DNA of 64,000 nucleotides from an uncultured Bacteroidota bacterium (GTDB lineage: Bacteria > Bacteroidota > Bacteroidia > Chitinophagales > Chitinophagaceae). Below the pieces are notes generated by a model that worked only from the letters and a program-made list of their open reading frames with translations, ran no database searches and had not been told where the DNA came from. A program made the translations under genes and the position numbers. The stretch covers positions 74,401 through 138,400 of the forward strand of contig CAIKZP010000031.1 of the NCBI GenBank assembly GCA_903831935.1, written 5' to 3'. Of this stretch, positions 1-8,975 are shown piece by piece (within the stretch, counting starts at the first letter, position 1; every line of letters begins with the position of its first letter).

Positions 1-1619
1 CTGATAGAAAAGTTATTGAACGAAACCCCTAGTGTTCCTGTTAATCCAATAATACCACCCCATCCTGCACTCAATTCAAGTTGGTCACTTGATTTTTCTT
101 CTACCCCATAATTAATATCTACGGTACCATCATCAGGATTAGGTACAGGATCGATTTTAATTTTTTCTTGGTTGAAATAATTTAACTGCGCAATCTCTCT
201 ATTAGAACGAACCAAATCTGAACGGCTGAATTTTTCACCCGGAATGGTTCTTAATTCTCTTCTAATTACATATTCTTTGGTACGATCGTTTCCAGTAATG
301 CGCACATTTTTAATAGTGGCTTGAGGACCTTCCACTATACGAATTTCAAAATCGATTGTATCATTGTATACAGCTGTTTCTACAGGATCTGTACGGAAAA
401 ATAAATAGCCATCATCTTGGTATAAGCCACTAATGTCGCCACCTTCTGGAGATGCATTCTTGCCTAATTTTTTATTTAAGATATCCATATTGTAGATATC
501 TCCTTTGCGAATGCCTAGAATTTGTGTTAAAACAGAATCTGGGAATTTGGTATTACCTCTCCAACCAATATTACCAAAATAGTAACGGTGGCCTTCAGAA
601 ATTTTAATGTCAATATTCAAATCGCCTTTTACGGTATGGTACACAGTATCTTTTTGAATCTGCGCATCACGGAATCCTAAAGTATTATAGTAATCAAGAA
701 TATTGTCTTTGTCATCTGTGTATTTTTTTTCATCGAATTTTGCAGATGAAAGTTTAATACGCACATAAGGATCCAATACTTTTTTAGTACGGCTAAAAGT
801 TAGATATCCTTTTTCTTTTAAGTAATCATCAAAAGTGTAACGCTTGGCTTCTACAATCATTCCCTTATCGAAAGTTGGATATAGTGTAAAGCGAGACTTT
901 TCTTTGGTATCCTTTAATTGGTGTTTTAATTTTCCAGCGTCAACTGTATTTCCACCAAAATTGATATTGTTGATATGAATTTTTGTGCCTTTGTCCACTG
1001 CAAAAGTTAAAGACAATGTATTATCTAGTGTGGTATCTTTTTTCTCACTAATTTTTACTTTTGCATCGCGAAAGCCTTTTTCTGCATAATATTTTTTAAT
1101 GGCTTCAACTGCAGTGATTTTCATGTTCTCAGTAACTACCCTGTTAGGAACCAAGCCTGTTTTACTCGACAAGTCGTCGGTTTCTGATTTACGAACGTCT
1201 TTAAAATAAAATTTAGACAAACGTGGTCTTTCGGTTACTTCAATTTCAACACTAATATTTTTTCCTTCTAGTTTGGTCAGGCTTACCTGCACATTGCTAA
1301 AATAGTTTTGACCCCAAAGTTTGGTAATGGCTTTTGCAAAATTGTCGCCACCTGGAATTTTAATTTCGTCACCTACATTAATATTTGCAATGGAAATCAA
1401 CAAATTTTCATCAAAAAAACGATTGCCCACCACTTTTACACTAGCTACTTTGTAATTCTTGGAGGCTTTTTGATTAAAAATATTGAGTAAGTCTACTTCA
1501 ATTGAAGTGATAGAAGTGTCTTGTGCTTGTTTTGACATTCTTGAAACCTGAGACTGAGCAGAAAAGCCCACTAACAAAGTAATTAAAATCAGCACTAAAT
1601 ATTTGTACAATTTCTGCAT
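1..1619 (-). CDS. bamA: Outer membrane protein assembly factor BamA (3' part cut by window edge)
   Basis: BamA is the core of the BAM complex that folds and inserts beta-barrel proteins into the outer membrane. The visible 539 or so codons start at ATG 1619 with a signal peptide (MQKLYKYLVLILITLLVGF then SAQSQ). A chain of POTRA-type repeats follows, each with a pattern like VASVKVVGNRFFDENLL, INNINFGGNTVD or IKNVRITGNDRTKEYVIRREL. The barrel starts near the left edge (LSAGWGGIIGLTGTLGVSFNN). The rest of the barrel lies outside the window, so length cannot be judged. It is the last visible gene of the minus-strand block with uppS upstream, an order common in Bacteroidota. Confidence 0.93.
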   Translation of the reverse strand, partial: MQKLYKYLVLILITLLVGFSAQSQVSRMSKQAQDTSITSIEVDLLNIFNQKASKNYKVASVKVVGNRFFDENLLISIANINVGDEIKIPGGDNFAKAITKLWGQNYFSNVQVSLTKLEGKNISVEIEVTERPRLSKFYFKDVRKSETDDLSSKTGLVPNRVVTENMKITAVEAIKKYYAEKGFRDAKVKISEKKDTTLDNTLSLTFAVDKGTKIHINNINFGGNTVDAGKLKHQLKDTKEKSRFTLYPTFDKGMIVEAKRYTFDDYLKEKGYLTFSRTKKVLDPYVRIKLSSAKFDEKKYTDDKDNILDYYNTLGFRDAQIQKDTVYHTVKGDLNIDIKISEGHRYYFGNIGWRGNTKFPDSVLTQILGIRKGDIYNMDILNKKLGKNASPEGGDISGLYQDDGYLFFRTDPVETAVYNDTIDFEIRIVEGPQATIKNVRITGNDRTKEYVIRRELRTIPGEKFSRSDLVRSNREIAQLNYFNQEKIKIDPVPNPDDGTVDINYGVEEKSSDQLELSAGWGGIIGLTGTLGVSFNNFSI

Positions 1620-1769
1620 CCGGTTCGGTATTTGGTATTCCAGTCTGAAAGTAAAGCCCATCTTGCTTTCAGCGCTTGTTCTTGGTTTTAAGTGGGGCAA
1701 ATTAAAGGGAATAATTAAAAGTGTTTGTTAAATCACCCAATTAATTATTAATCTCTTAAAAATAATGTG

Positions 1770-2534
1770 TTACAACAAAGCTGTTTCCTCCTCTATTTGT
1801 TTATCTGTTTTGCCAAATCTTCGGTTTCTTCCCTGAAAATCAAGGATCGCTTCTACTAAGTTTTCTTTTCGAAAATCTGGCCAACGGGTATTAGTAAAAT
1901 ACAATTCGGCATAGGCCAATTGGTACAATAAAAAATTACTTATTCGGTATTCACCACTAGTGCGAATCATTAATTCAGGATCGGGAAACTCGCTCGTAGC
2001 AAGGTATTGCTCTAATGTTTGTTGATTTACATTTGCAGCTTGCAGGGTCCCTTTTTCAACATCTAGCGCAATATGTTTTACTGCATTTACAAGTTCCCAA
2101 CGACTACTATAACTCAATGCTAAAATCAGGTTTAATCCTGTATTTTGGCTAGTCATTTCTAAAGCTTCGTGTAATTCTTTGTGGGCATCTTTAGGCAATA
2201 AACTCAAATCACCAATAACACGTAAACGTATATTGTTTTTATTTAATATAGGTACTTCTTTGCGAATTGTGTCTACAAAAAGCAACATTAGGCCTTCCAC
2301 TTCTTTTTGTGGACGGTCCCAATTTTCGGTGCTAAAAGCATATAAAGTAAGGTATTCAACACCCAATTCGGCACATCCTTCCACAATGATTCGAACGCTT
2401 TCTACACCATGATAATGGCCGTATAAACGGTCTTGTCCTTGCTCTTCTGCCCAACGTCCATTACCATCCATAATGATGGCTATATGCCGAGGCATTCGCG
2501 CTTTATTGATTTTACCAATGAGGTCTTCCTGCAT
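1770..2534 (-). CDS. uppS: Isoprenyl transferase (undecaprenyl diphosphate synthase)
   Basis: A cis-prenyltransferase that condenses farnesyl diphosphate with isopentenyl diphosphate to make the C55 lipid carrier for peptidoglycan and LPS. The 254-residue length is typical. The catalytic P-loop IMDGNGRWA places the key Asp at residue 23. The family motifs YAFSTENWDRP, RTSGEYRISNFLLYQ and the YAELYFT segment near the C terminus are all present. It lies between the DUF6089 gene and bamA on the same strand, consistent with a cell-envelope operon. The start is ATG 2534. Confidence 0.96.
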   Translation of the reverse strand: MQEDLIGKINKARMPRHIAIIMDGNGRWAEEQGQDRLYGHYHGVESVRIIVEGCAELGVEYLTLYAFSTENWDRPQKEVEGLMLLFVDTIRKEVPILNKNNIRLRVIGDLSLLPKDAHKELHEALEMTSQNTGLNLILALSYSSRWELVNAVKHIALDVEKGTLQAANVNQQTLEQYLATSEFPDPELMIRTSGEYRISNFLLYQLAYAELYFTNTRWPDFRKENLVEAILDFQGRNRRFGKTDKQIEEETALL

Positions 2535-2636
2535 AGTATTCCCTACAATTAGGCTGCAAAATTAATAAAATCAACGGGCTTGTAAAGATTTAATTCGAAG
2601 AAAAACGGGTAGAATGTTCCGAAATTGGCTTATTTC

Positions 2637-3494
2637 TTAAAATCTACGACCAACTGCAGGGCAACGGTACGATTGAATATTAAAAGACATACCCACATGC
2701 ACCGTTACAAAAGCATCTTTTTGTAAACTATTTCCACGCTGACGGTCCTTGATTCCTATAGAATTACCTAGTTCATAACTTCTATCTTGTAATAAAAAAC
2801 TTGGTGATGGCGATCCATCTGGTAAAGCAGGAAAAGCATCTGGCGCATAAGAACCACTCACATCATCTAAATAATCGGTATTGGTAAAGCGATAAGATAT
2901 TTCGCCAAATACATTCACTTTTTCACTCAAACTATATTTAACGCCCAAACCTACTGGAATACTCATGGCTATTGGATTGTAGGGCTGCTTTTCTGGATAC
3001 AAACTACTTCCTTGCCCCTCGGTTCCTAATGGACGGAGTAAATATCTTTCACCCGCCATATAAGCATAAGGGTCAAAAGAAAACACCCCAACTCCTAAAC
3101 TGATATAGGGCGTATAACTATACTCTTCAAACCCTGGAATGAATTTAAAAAAGTTAAAATCACCCGACACACTCATTTCCCAAACATTGGTATTGAAACT
3201 TAAATTGCGCAGGTTTTCGGCGGCATTATGGCTATAAGCATCGGAATAGCCCAATAAAGCGTAGTTAGCCGCTACTTTTAAGCCAATATAATTAGAGAGT
3301 TGTTTTCTAAAAAAAATCCCACCCGAAAACTTAGGTCGATTGATTTGCATGCTGGTATTCAAATCGCCAAAATAATGGCCAAGTCCTACCGAAAAACCAT
3401 ATTCAGCTTGGTGCACATACGTTTCCATGCTCTGCGCATAGGCAACCGCCGAACAAATGGAGAATAAAATGATGCTGAAAATTTTCTTAAACAT
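2637..3494 (-). CDS. DUF6089-type outer membrane beta-barrel protein
   Basis: A 285-residue secreted protein with an N-terminal signal peptide (MFKKIFSIILFSICSAVAYAQ). The body alternates in the manner of a small beta-barrel: EYGFSVGLGHYFGDLNT opens it, and the C terminus ends in Phe (VGRRF), typical of outer membrane barrels. Proteins of this type sit beside nadK and uppS in many Bacteroidota and are annotated DUF6089 or porin family. No biochemical function is known to me; a structural or assembly role in the outer membrane is inferred from location only. Confidence 0.8.
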   Translation of the reverse strand: MFKKIFSIILFSICSAVAYAQSMETYVHQAEYGFSVGLGHYFGDLNTSMQINRPKFSGGIFFRKQLSNYIGLKVAANYALLGYSDAYSHNAAENLRNLSFNTNVWEMSVSGDFNFFKFIPGFEEYSYTPYISLGVGVFSFDPYAYMAGERYLLRPLGTEGQGSSLYPEKQPYNPIAMSIPVGLGVKYSLSEKVNVFGEISYRFTNTDYLDDVSGSYAPDAFPALPDGSPSPSFLLQDRSYELGNSIGIKDRQRGNSLQKDAFVTVHVGMSFNIQSYRCPAVGRRF

Positions 3495-3549
3495 GTTATT
3501 AGGGATAAATGCTTTTGTAAAATAGCATCAAAAAAATCTAATATAAAAG

Positions 3550-4428
3550 TTAATTTCTTTTATCTAGTCCCCAAGTAAGCTTGGTTCTTAGTGTAGAAAG
3601 GAAATTATTTTCATTTAAACGCGCTAGATTAACATAAAATGCTTCTTTTCTTACCGCCAACTGAATGCTTTTGTTAACAATTTCTCGGCGGGCATCTAGT
3701 GCACAAATGAATTGGTCGGACCTGCTTTCAATTTCAAATGAAATGACATTATTATCTGGCACTACAATTGGTCGAACATTTAAATTATGTGGCGCAACCG
3801 GGGTAATTACAAAACTAGACGAATCTGGAAATACAATCGGGCCATTACAACTCATATTATATCCTGTAGAGCCAGTAGGGGTTGAAACAATTAACCCATC
3901 CGCCCAATAAGAATTTAAAAATTCACCATTTAAATAGGTATGAATTTTAACCATTGGTGAAATATCGCGCTTATGTATGGCAAACTCATTTAAGCCAAAA
4001 GGTGTATCTCCAAATAAAGGCTCGTTTGAATCTAAATGAATTAAAGTTCTTTTTTCAATATGGAACGTACGATTAATTAATGCATCAACCGCTAAGGATA
4101 ATTCATCTTTACTAATACTTGCCAAAAAGCCTAGACGTCCAAAATTGATGCCTAAAATGGGAATATTTTTTTGTTTCACTAGCGTAACCGCGTCGAGCAT
4201 GGTTCCATCTCCCCCCAAACTAATTAACATGTCTATATCGGTACTCAATTCATCGGAACAAGAAAAAGGAATTAATTTTTCAAGAATTGCCTGCGGAAAT
4301 GAAAACTGTTCTAATAACGGTTTGTAAATAAGTATGCATGAGTCGTAACGCATTAGTTCCACCAGCAATATCTGAATGGGATTTTCTTGTTCAAAATCTA
4401 GTCCACGACTATAAATAGCTAGTTTCAT
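3550..4428 (-). CDS. nadK: NAD kinase
   Basis: Phosphorylates NAD to NADP using ATP or polyphosphate in the cytoplasm. The 292-residue protein carries the diagnostic GGDGT motif (SLGGDGTMLDAV, near residues 70-80), the TPTGSTGYN substrate loop and the inner GLNEFAIHKRD segment. Length is normal for the family. It is on the minus strand between a BamA-like gene and the DUF6089 gene with short gaps, so co-transcription is likely. The start is ATG 4428. Confidence 0.97.
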   Translation of the reverse strand: MKLAIYSRGLDFEQENPIQILLVELMRYDSCILIYKPLLEQFSFPQAILEKLIPFSCSDELSTDIDMLISLGGDGTMLDAVTLVKQKNIPILGINFGRLGFLASISKDELSLAVDALINRTFHIEKRTLIHLDSNEPLFGDTPFGLNEFAIHKRDISPMVKIHTYLNGEFLNSYWADGLIVSTPTGSTGYNMSCNGPIVFPDSSSFVITPVAPHNLNVRPIVVPDNNVISFEIESRSDQFICALDARREIVNKSIQLAVRKEAFYVNLARLNENNFLSTLRTKLTWGLDKRN

Positions 4429-4455
4429 TGAATGCGTATTGGTAAAACAGTAGTA

Positions 4456-5889
4456 TTAGAAATCATTTCTACTTTGTAAATATAAGCCATGATTATTAAG
4501 TTGGTTATAGCTGTATTCAATTTTAAACACAAAATCATAGATAGAAACAATATCAATACCAAAGCCCCAGGTCTTTAATAAACGATTATTAAGAGTATTT
4601 GCAGGAACTGGATTAGCTATAGAAGCATACCCCAAATCGGTATAGGTTTTTAAATAAATTCTAAATGGAATTCGATCGTGCGTTTTGCTAGGAAAAGGAT
4701 TTTTAATTTCAAATTTTACCAATTGTTGGTGGATGCTAGATTTTAACATGGCTCCATTCATACCATCAATCACATTGTACTCCAAACCACGCATTTGAAA
4801 ATGGCCATAGCCAAACAAACGTTGGTCGCTAAAAGCATTATTACTAGGAAATTTCAATTGTGCTAATCCTTCAAAATGCAAGAATGCTTTTTTTGCAATT
4901 GGTACGGCATAGATAGCCCTTGAATGTAACATCCATAAACTGGCAGATTGTGTAAGGCCTCTTTTATAGACGTTTCCTTCAAACAAAAAACCATTGGTAG
5001 GATAAGCATTGGCATCGGCATTATAATATTTAAACCGATAATTGAAATCGATATACTTGAATTGCGTGGTGTTATTACTAAAATATGTTGGATTCATTTT
5101 AAAAACCGTATCCGCAATTGATTCGTTGTTATATGATATACGCAGCGAATGCCATTTTTTTAATCCCGGCCTATAAGAATAGGTAAAATCAATTTTTGTT
5201 TGCTTTTTTATAAAAGACTGGTCGTTCTTAAAAAACTGTTGCTTATCATTGGCTGTTGAAATATTAATTTCTTTTTGGCTTCCATGGCTTAATCCAATAT
5301 TAAAACCTTGGTTTAATTTTTTTCCAAATAAAGGAACATCATAGCGAAGTGTTACTTGTTGGGTATAACCTGAAATAAGCCAGATATCTAAATTATCGTT
5401 GTGCCCTGTAGTATTGTTTTGAATAAACTTAATGCCATAATTTACCCTTTCTAAACTCCGTTGTTGTTGTACCCACCACTGATTAAAATTTCGGTCTATT
5501 AATCTAAAATAGGGCAATGGAAATAAGTACCAGCGCTCCTTTAAATTAATTTGAATACTAACGGTACTATCTGTAGCAATGGGAATAATTTGCACGTCTA
5601 CAAACAGTGTTGTATTCATTAATTGTTCGCGCGATTGTTTGAGTTGAATGGCCAAATCTTTTTTTGGAATCAAGCCGTCTTTTATAAAAGACAATTCACG
5701 AAGTACGATTTGTTCTTTTGTTTTTTTATTGCCAGAAATACTAATATTTTCTACATATAAAAAATTAGCCTTTTTGCCTGTTTTAATAAAATCATTCCAA
5801 ACTGTTTGTCCTTGTTGTTCAATATTCAACTGTGCATTTAATTGCAGAGCTAACACAAAACAGCATAACAAAAAAGGCAATGACCTCAT
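4456..5889 (-). CDS. BamA/TamA-family outer membrane protein, single POTRA plus barrel
   Basis: A 477-residue outer membrane protein. The first in-frame ATG is at 5889 and opens a signal peptide (MRSLPFLLCCFVLALQLNAQ); a TTG two codons upstream is less likely. One POTRA-like domain follows at about residues 45-110 (ENISISGNKKTKEQIVLREL; NTTLFVDVQII), then about 350 residues of beta-strand-like sequence ending in Phe (SRNDF). This matches the Omp85 superfamily but is much shorter than BamA, with one POTRA where BamA has five. It could be a TamA-like or other specialised Omp85 protein; the substrate is unknown. It lies between the CBS-domain gene and nadK. Confidence 0.78.
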   Translation of the reverse strand: MRSLPFLLCCFVLALQLNAQLNIEQQGQTVWNDFIKTGKKANFLYVENISISGNKKTKEQIVLRELSFIKDGLIPKKDLAIQLKQSREQLMNTTLFVDVQIIPIATDSTVSIQINLKERWYLFPLPYFRLIDRNFNQWWVQQQRSLERVNYGIKFIQNNTTGHNDNLDIWLISGYTQQVTLRYDVPLFGKKLNQGFNIGLSHGSQKEINISTANDKQQFFKNDQSFIKKQTKIDFTYSYRPGLKKWHSLRISYNNESIADTVFKMNPTYFSNNTTQFKYIDFNYRFKYYNADANAYPTNGFLFEGNVYKRGLTQSASLWMLHSRAIYAVPIAKKAFLHFEGLAQLKFPSNNAFSDQRLFGYGHFQMRGLEYNVIDGMNGAMLKSSIHQQLVKFEIKNPFPSKTHDRIPFRIYLKTYTDLGYASIANPVPANTLNNRLLKTWGFGIDIVSIYDFVFKIEYSYNQLNNHGLYLQSRNDF

Positions 5890-5929
5890 TAGCAAATTTT
5901 AGTTAGAAACGGTTAAATAAAATGGAGAT

Positions 5930-6589
5930 TTATACATTTAAATAGGCAAGCAAATGCTGGTAATTGTCTTTTAATTCATTATCGTAAGACTCCTGTCCAA
6001 AATAGTAACGAACAGTATAATCATAGCGTTGAAAAGTTGCAACGATAGCAGAGATTTCTATTTTATTTAATTTAAGTGTTACAATAATTAAGCCTGTATC
6101 TGGCTCAGTCATTGTATTGCACTGGGTAATTAAGGCATCATTGGTTTCAACAAGTCTGCAAATTTCTCCAAACGAAAAATTACGTCGAGCAATTTCTAAT
6201 ACAATCAAACCGCCTTTTTCTTCAGTGCCTAAAAAACGAGAAAGTTGTTGCATTAAATCGGTAATAGCAATAATGCCTATTAGTTCTGTTTGTTCATTAA
6301 CAACAGCTAGTAATGACAATTCCTTTTCTGCCATTAATTTTAATGCTACCAAAAAATGCTCTTCGCCTTTAACACTAACAGGTATTATAAATTCTTGCGT
6401 AGTTGCGATAGTATTGGTTTCAGAAACATCCAGCAAGTCAGATTTACCAATAATGCCAACATACTTTTCTTCATTTACAACAGCTAAATGTTGAATATCA
6501 TATTCTTCCATTAACTGAAGCGCCATCGATACGCGGTCGTATAGATGAATAGTGGGGAAACTAGAATTTAGTAGTTGAGCAGCTAACAT
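5930..6589 (-). CDS. CBS domain-containing protein
   Basis: A 219-residue cytoplasmic protein with two CBS motifs in the N-terminal part (DRVSMALQLMEEYDIQHLAVVNEEKYVGIIGKSDLLD, about residues 17-55, and VALKLMAEKELSLLAVVNEQTELIGIIAITDLM, about 80-115). The remaining 90 residues resemble an ACT-like regulatory fold (GGLIVLEIARRNFSFGEICRLVETNDALITQ). CBS pairs bind adenine nucleotides such as AMP, ATP or NAD. Its place ahead of nadK suggests sensing of nucleotide state, but that is inference. The start is ATG 6589. Confidence 0.85.
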   Translation of the reverse strand: MLAAQLLNSSFPTIHLYDRVSMALQLMEEYDIQHLAVVNEEKYVGIIGKSDLLDVSETNTIATTQEFIIPVSVKGEEHFLVALKLMAEKELSLLAVVNEQTELIGIIAITDLMQQLSRFLGTEEKGGLIVLEIARRNFSFGEICRLVETNDALITQCNTMTEPDTGLIIVTLKLNKIEISAIVATFQRYDYTVRYYFGQESYDNELKDNYQHLLAYLNV

Positions 6590-6637
6590 GTTTTAAGCAT
6601 TAGTTCTCAGAATAATTAATGCATTAACGTAATCTAT

Positions 6638-7408
6638 TTAAGCAATAGGTTCGTTCAGTTTATGCAAGAATTTTTCTAGAATATTATTAAATTCCTGTGG
6701 CACTTCCATCATAGGTGCATGACCACATTTATCAATAAAATGCAGTTCGCTATTAGGAATTAATTTGTTAAATTCTTGTCCTACAAAAGGAGGCGTAATA
6801 ATATCGTTATTGCCCCAAATTAATAAAGTAGGTTGTGTTATTTTATTTACTTCTTCTCCTAAATTATTGCGAATTGCACTTTTTGCAAGTGAAATAATTT
6901 TAATTACTTTAATGCGATTATTGGTAATCTCAAACACTTCATCCACTAATTCCTTAGTAGCCGTTGCTGGATCGTAAAAAGTAACTTGTGTTTTTGTTTT
7001 GATGTATTCGTAATCGCCTCTTTTAGGATAAGTATCTCCCATGCCATTTTCAAACAATCCACTGCTTCCAGTTAATATTAATGACTTGATTTTTTCGGGA
7101 TGTTTTAGCACATGAACTAGTGCAACATGACCACCTAAAGAATTACCCAATAAATGAATGCCAGTATAACCACGCAATTCAATAAATTTCTGTACATGCT
7201 TTTCTAATCCGCCTACTGTTGTATGAAAGATATCTAAATCAAACAATGGCAACAATGGAACAATTACTTTATAAGATCCTCTAAAATGTTCTACTAAATC
7301 TGCAAAATTACTCAATGCGCCAAATAGACCATGCAAAAGCAAAAGCGGTTCGCCTTCGCCCTCTTCAATAAATTTGAATTTTTCTTGTTGTTTTATTTCG
7401 TACTCCAT
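6638..7408 (-). CDS. Alpha/beta fold hydrolase
   Basis: A 256-residue hydrolase of the alpha/beta fold. The nucleophile elbow is GNSLGG (Ser near residue 91), the oxyanion region is LLLLHGLFGALSNF, and the late His is in KCGHAPMMEVPQEF. An acidic residue in LLIWGNNDIITPP completes a plausible triad. There is no signal peptide. Small esterases and hydrolases of this group have varied substrates (meta-cleavage products, lipids, lactones), so the reaction cannot be named. A gap of about 150 bases separates it from the cvpA-like gene upstream. Confidence 0.85.
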   Translation of the reverse strand: MEYEIKQQEKFKFIEEGEGEPLLLLHGLFGALSNFADLVEHFRGSYKVIVPLLPLFDLDIFHTTVGGLEKHVQKFIELRGYTGIHLLGNSLGGHVALVHVLKHPEKIKSLILTGSSGLFENGMGDTYPKRGDYEYIKTKTQVTFYDPATATKELVDEVFEITNNRIKVIKIISLAKSAIRNNLGEEVNKITQPTLLIWGNNDIITPPFVGQEFNKLIPNSELHFIDKCGHAPMMEVPQEFNNILEKFLHKLNEPIA

Positions 7409-7562
7409 GGTTCTTTTTCTTATGCAAACACGCCTGTTAATTCAAAATCAAAAAACGATTGGTTAAATATCAACCCAATTAATTCCCTGATTACTGCAAA
7501 ATACTGATTTTAAAGTAAAGCGGCTGATTATTGGTTGTTATCAAAAAAAGAACTGTTTGATT

Positions 7563-8090
7563 TTATTTTACTACAGATCCAAAGAATCCTGTTAACTCAT
7601 CAAACATTCCCTTAAAAATAGGTAGTAATTTAGAAAAAATATCCATTGTTTTAGGCCCAATAGGCGCTAAATAGGTATAGGTTTTAGAAGTATTTATCGC
7701 AGCAACTGTTAATAAATGCAATTTGTCTGCATAAAACAACAAAATGCTAAATACAATTGCATAAAGCGATGCGTACATTAAAATTCCTCCAAGTGTATTC
7801 AGCCATCCTAAAAAAGCCATTTCAACACTAGCTTCTATTAAAGCCGCACCTGCTCTAACCAAGGCCCAAACAACTACCAAAATCAATATAAAAGCCAAAA
7901 AAGGTAACCATCCAGCCCCAATGCTTGTATGTGATTTTAGTGCAGTAGCTACCCATGCAGACAGTTTCATTGCTGCGGCTAATCCTATAACAATACCCAC
8001 AAAAGAAAACGCTGCAACAATTAAGCCTTTGCGAAATCCTTTAATGATGGCAAGTACCATTAACACCAAAAAAACAATGTCTATCAGCAT
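7563..8090 (-). CDS. CvpA family protein
   Basis: A 175-residue inner membrane protein with four predicted hydrophobic segments. It opens MLIDIVFLVLMVLAIIKGFRKG, where the IKGFRKGL turn is characteristic of CvpA, followed by GIVIGLAAAMKLSAWVA, FLAFILILVVVWALVRAG and NTLGGILMYASLYAIVFSILLF. CvpA proteins are linked to colicin V production and envelope homeostasis, but their molecular activity is unclear. The gene follows yqeY and gldC on the same strand with small gaps, suggesting one operon. Confidence 0.88.
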   Translation of the reverse strand: MLIDIVFLVLMVLAIIKGFRKGLIVAAFSFVGIVIGLAAAMKLSAWVATALKSHTSIGAGWLPFLAFILILVVVWALVRAGAALIEASVEMAFLGWLNTLGGILMYASLYAIVFSILLFYADKLHLLTVAAINTSKTYTYLAPIGPKTMDIFSKLLPIFKGMFDELTGFFGSVVK

Positions 8091-8115
8091 TTTAATGTTT
8101 TCGATTTATACTATT

Positions 8116-8565
8116 CTAACCCAACAAGGTTTTCACCGTTGCAGAAATTAGTTTGCCTTCTGCCTTACCTGCTAATTGCTTGCTTGCAACTCCCATTACT
8201 TTGCCCATATCTTGAGGACCTGTTGCACCAACTGCCGCAATGATACTTGTAATTACTTCGGTTAATTCTTCTGCCGACATTTGGGCTGGTAAAAACTTTT
8301 CAATTACCGCAATTTCTTCCGACTCTTTAACTGCTAAGTCTGGGCGATTTTGTTTTTGATATATTTCCAAAGAATCCTTTCTAGACTTTACTAGTTTTTG
8401 TAACAATTTTATTTCTGTATCGGCCGAAATTTCACCATTTGCTCCAGGCTCGGTTTTGGCTTTAATGATTTCGGCTTTAATAGCACGAAGTCCACGCAAA
8501 AGCGCTTCATTCTTAGCTTTCATGGCATCTTTCATTTCAGACATTACTTGTATTTCTAAACTCAT
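8116..8565 (-). CDS. GatB/YqeY domain-containing protein
   Basis: A 149-residue cytoplasmic protein matching the YqeY family, which resembles the C-terminal tRNA-binding tail of GatB. Supporting segments are LEIQVMSEMKDAMKAKNEALLRGLRAIKAEI at the N terminus, LVKSRKDSLEIYQKQNRPDLA in the middle, and GPQDMGKVMGVASKQLAGKAEG near the C terminus. Free-standing YqeY proteins are widespread, and a role in tRNA or amidotransferase function is assumed but not shown. The start is ATG 8565, 10 bases after the gldC stop. Confidence 0.92.
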   Translation of the reverse strand: MSLEIQVMSEMKDAMKAKNEALLRGLRAIKAEIIKAKTEPGANGEISADTEIKLLQKLVKSRKDSLEIYQKQNRPDLAVKESEEIAVIEKFLPAQMSAEELTEVITSIIAAVGATGPQDMGKVMGVASKQLAGKAEGKLISATVKTLLG

Positions 8566-8575
8566 AGCGTTGGTA

Positions 8576-8920
8576 TTATTTGTTTTCTTTTAATTGTATT
8601 TCTCTGAACTTGTTGTAAAAATCCTTTGCATATGCTTTCATTTCATCCACCAATACAGTTTGCTGTGTAGCACGTAAAAAAGTGTCGGCCATTCCCATAA
8701 AAGTTTGGTAATAAAAATCGGCCATTTCATCTACCATCAGGTCTTTTGTCCATAAATCAATGCGTAAAGCAGATTTATCTTTGGCATCCCAAAAAGCAAC
8801 CATCATGGCTTTGGCCGCTTGCATCATATCTGCGGTACTATCGGTGGCCGTCCAATTTATTTGTTCTGGAACTTTGTTTTCATCTAAATGAATATCTATT
8901 GAAATGGTTGATTTGTTCAT
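8576..8920 (-). CDS. gldC: Gliding motility protein GldC
   Basis: A 114-residue soluble protein of the GldC family, restricted to Bacteroidota and named from Flavobacterium johnsoniae gliding mutants. It shows the family pattern TISIDIHLDENKVPEQINWTA, then MMQAAKAMMVAFWDAKDKSALRIDLWTKDLMVDEM and a helical C terminus (AYAKDFYNKFREIQLKENK). GldC occurs in many non-gliding members, so its presence does not prove motility. It is followed closely by yqeY. A near-consensus minus-7 element (TACTTTTA) lies about 30 bases upstream. Confidence 0.93.
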   Translation of the reverse strand: MNKSTISIDIHLDENKVPEQINWTATDSTADMMQAAKAMMVAFWDAKDKSALRIDLWTKDLMVDEMADFYYQTFMGMADTFLRATQQTVLVDEMKAYAKDFYNKFREIQLKENK

Positions 8921-8975
8921 ACTGTTTATTGATTAAAAAATTAGCGCTGTAAAAGTACGATTTATCTGCGCAAGA

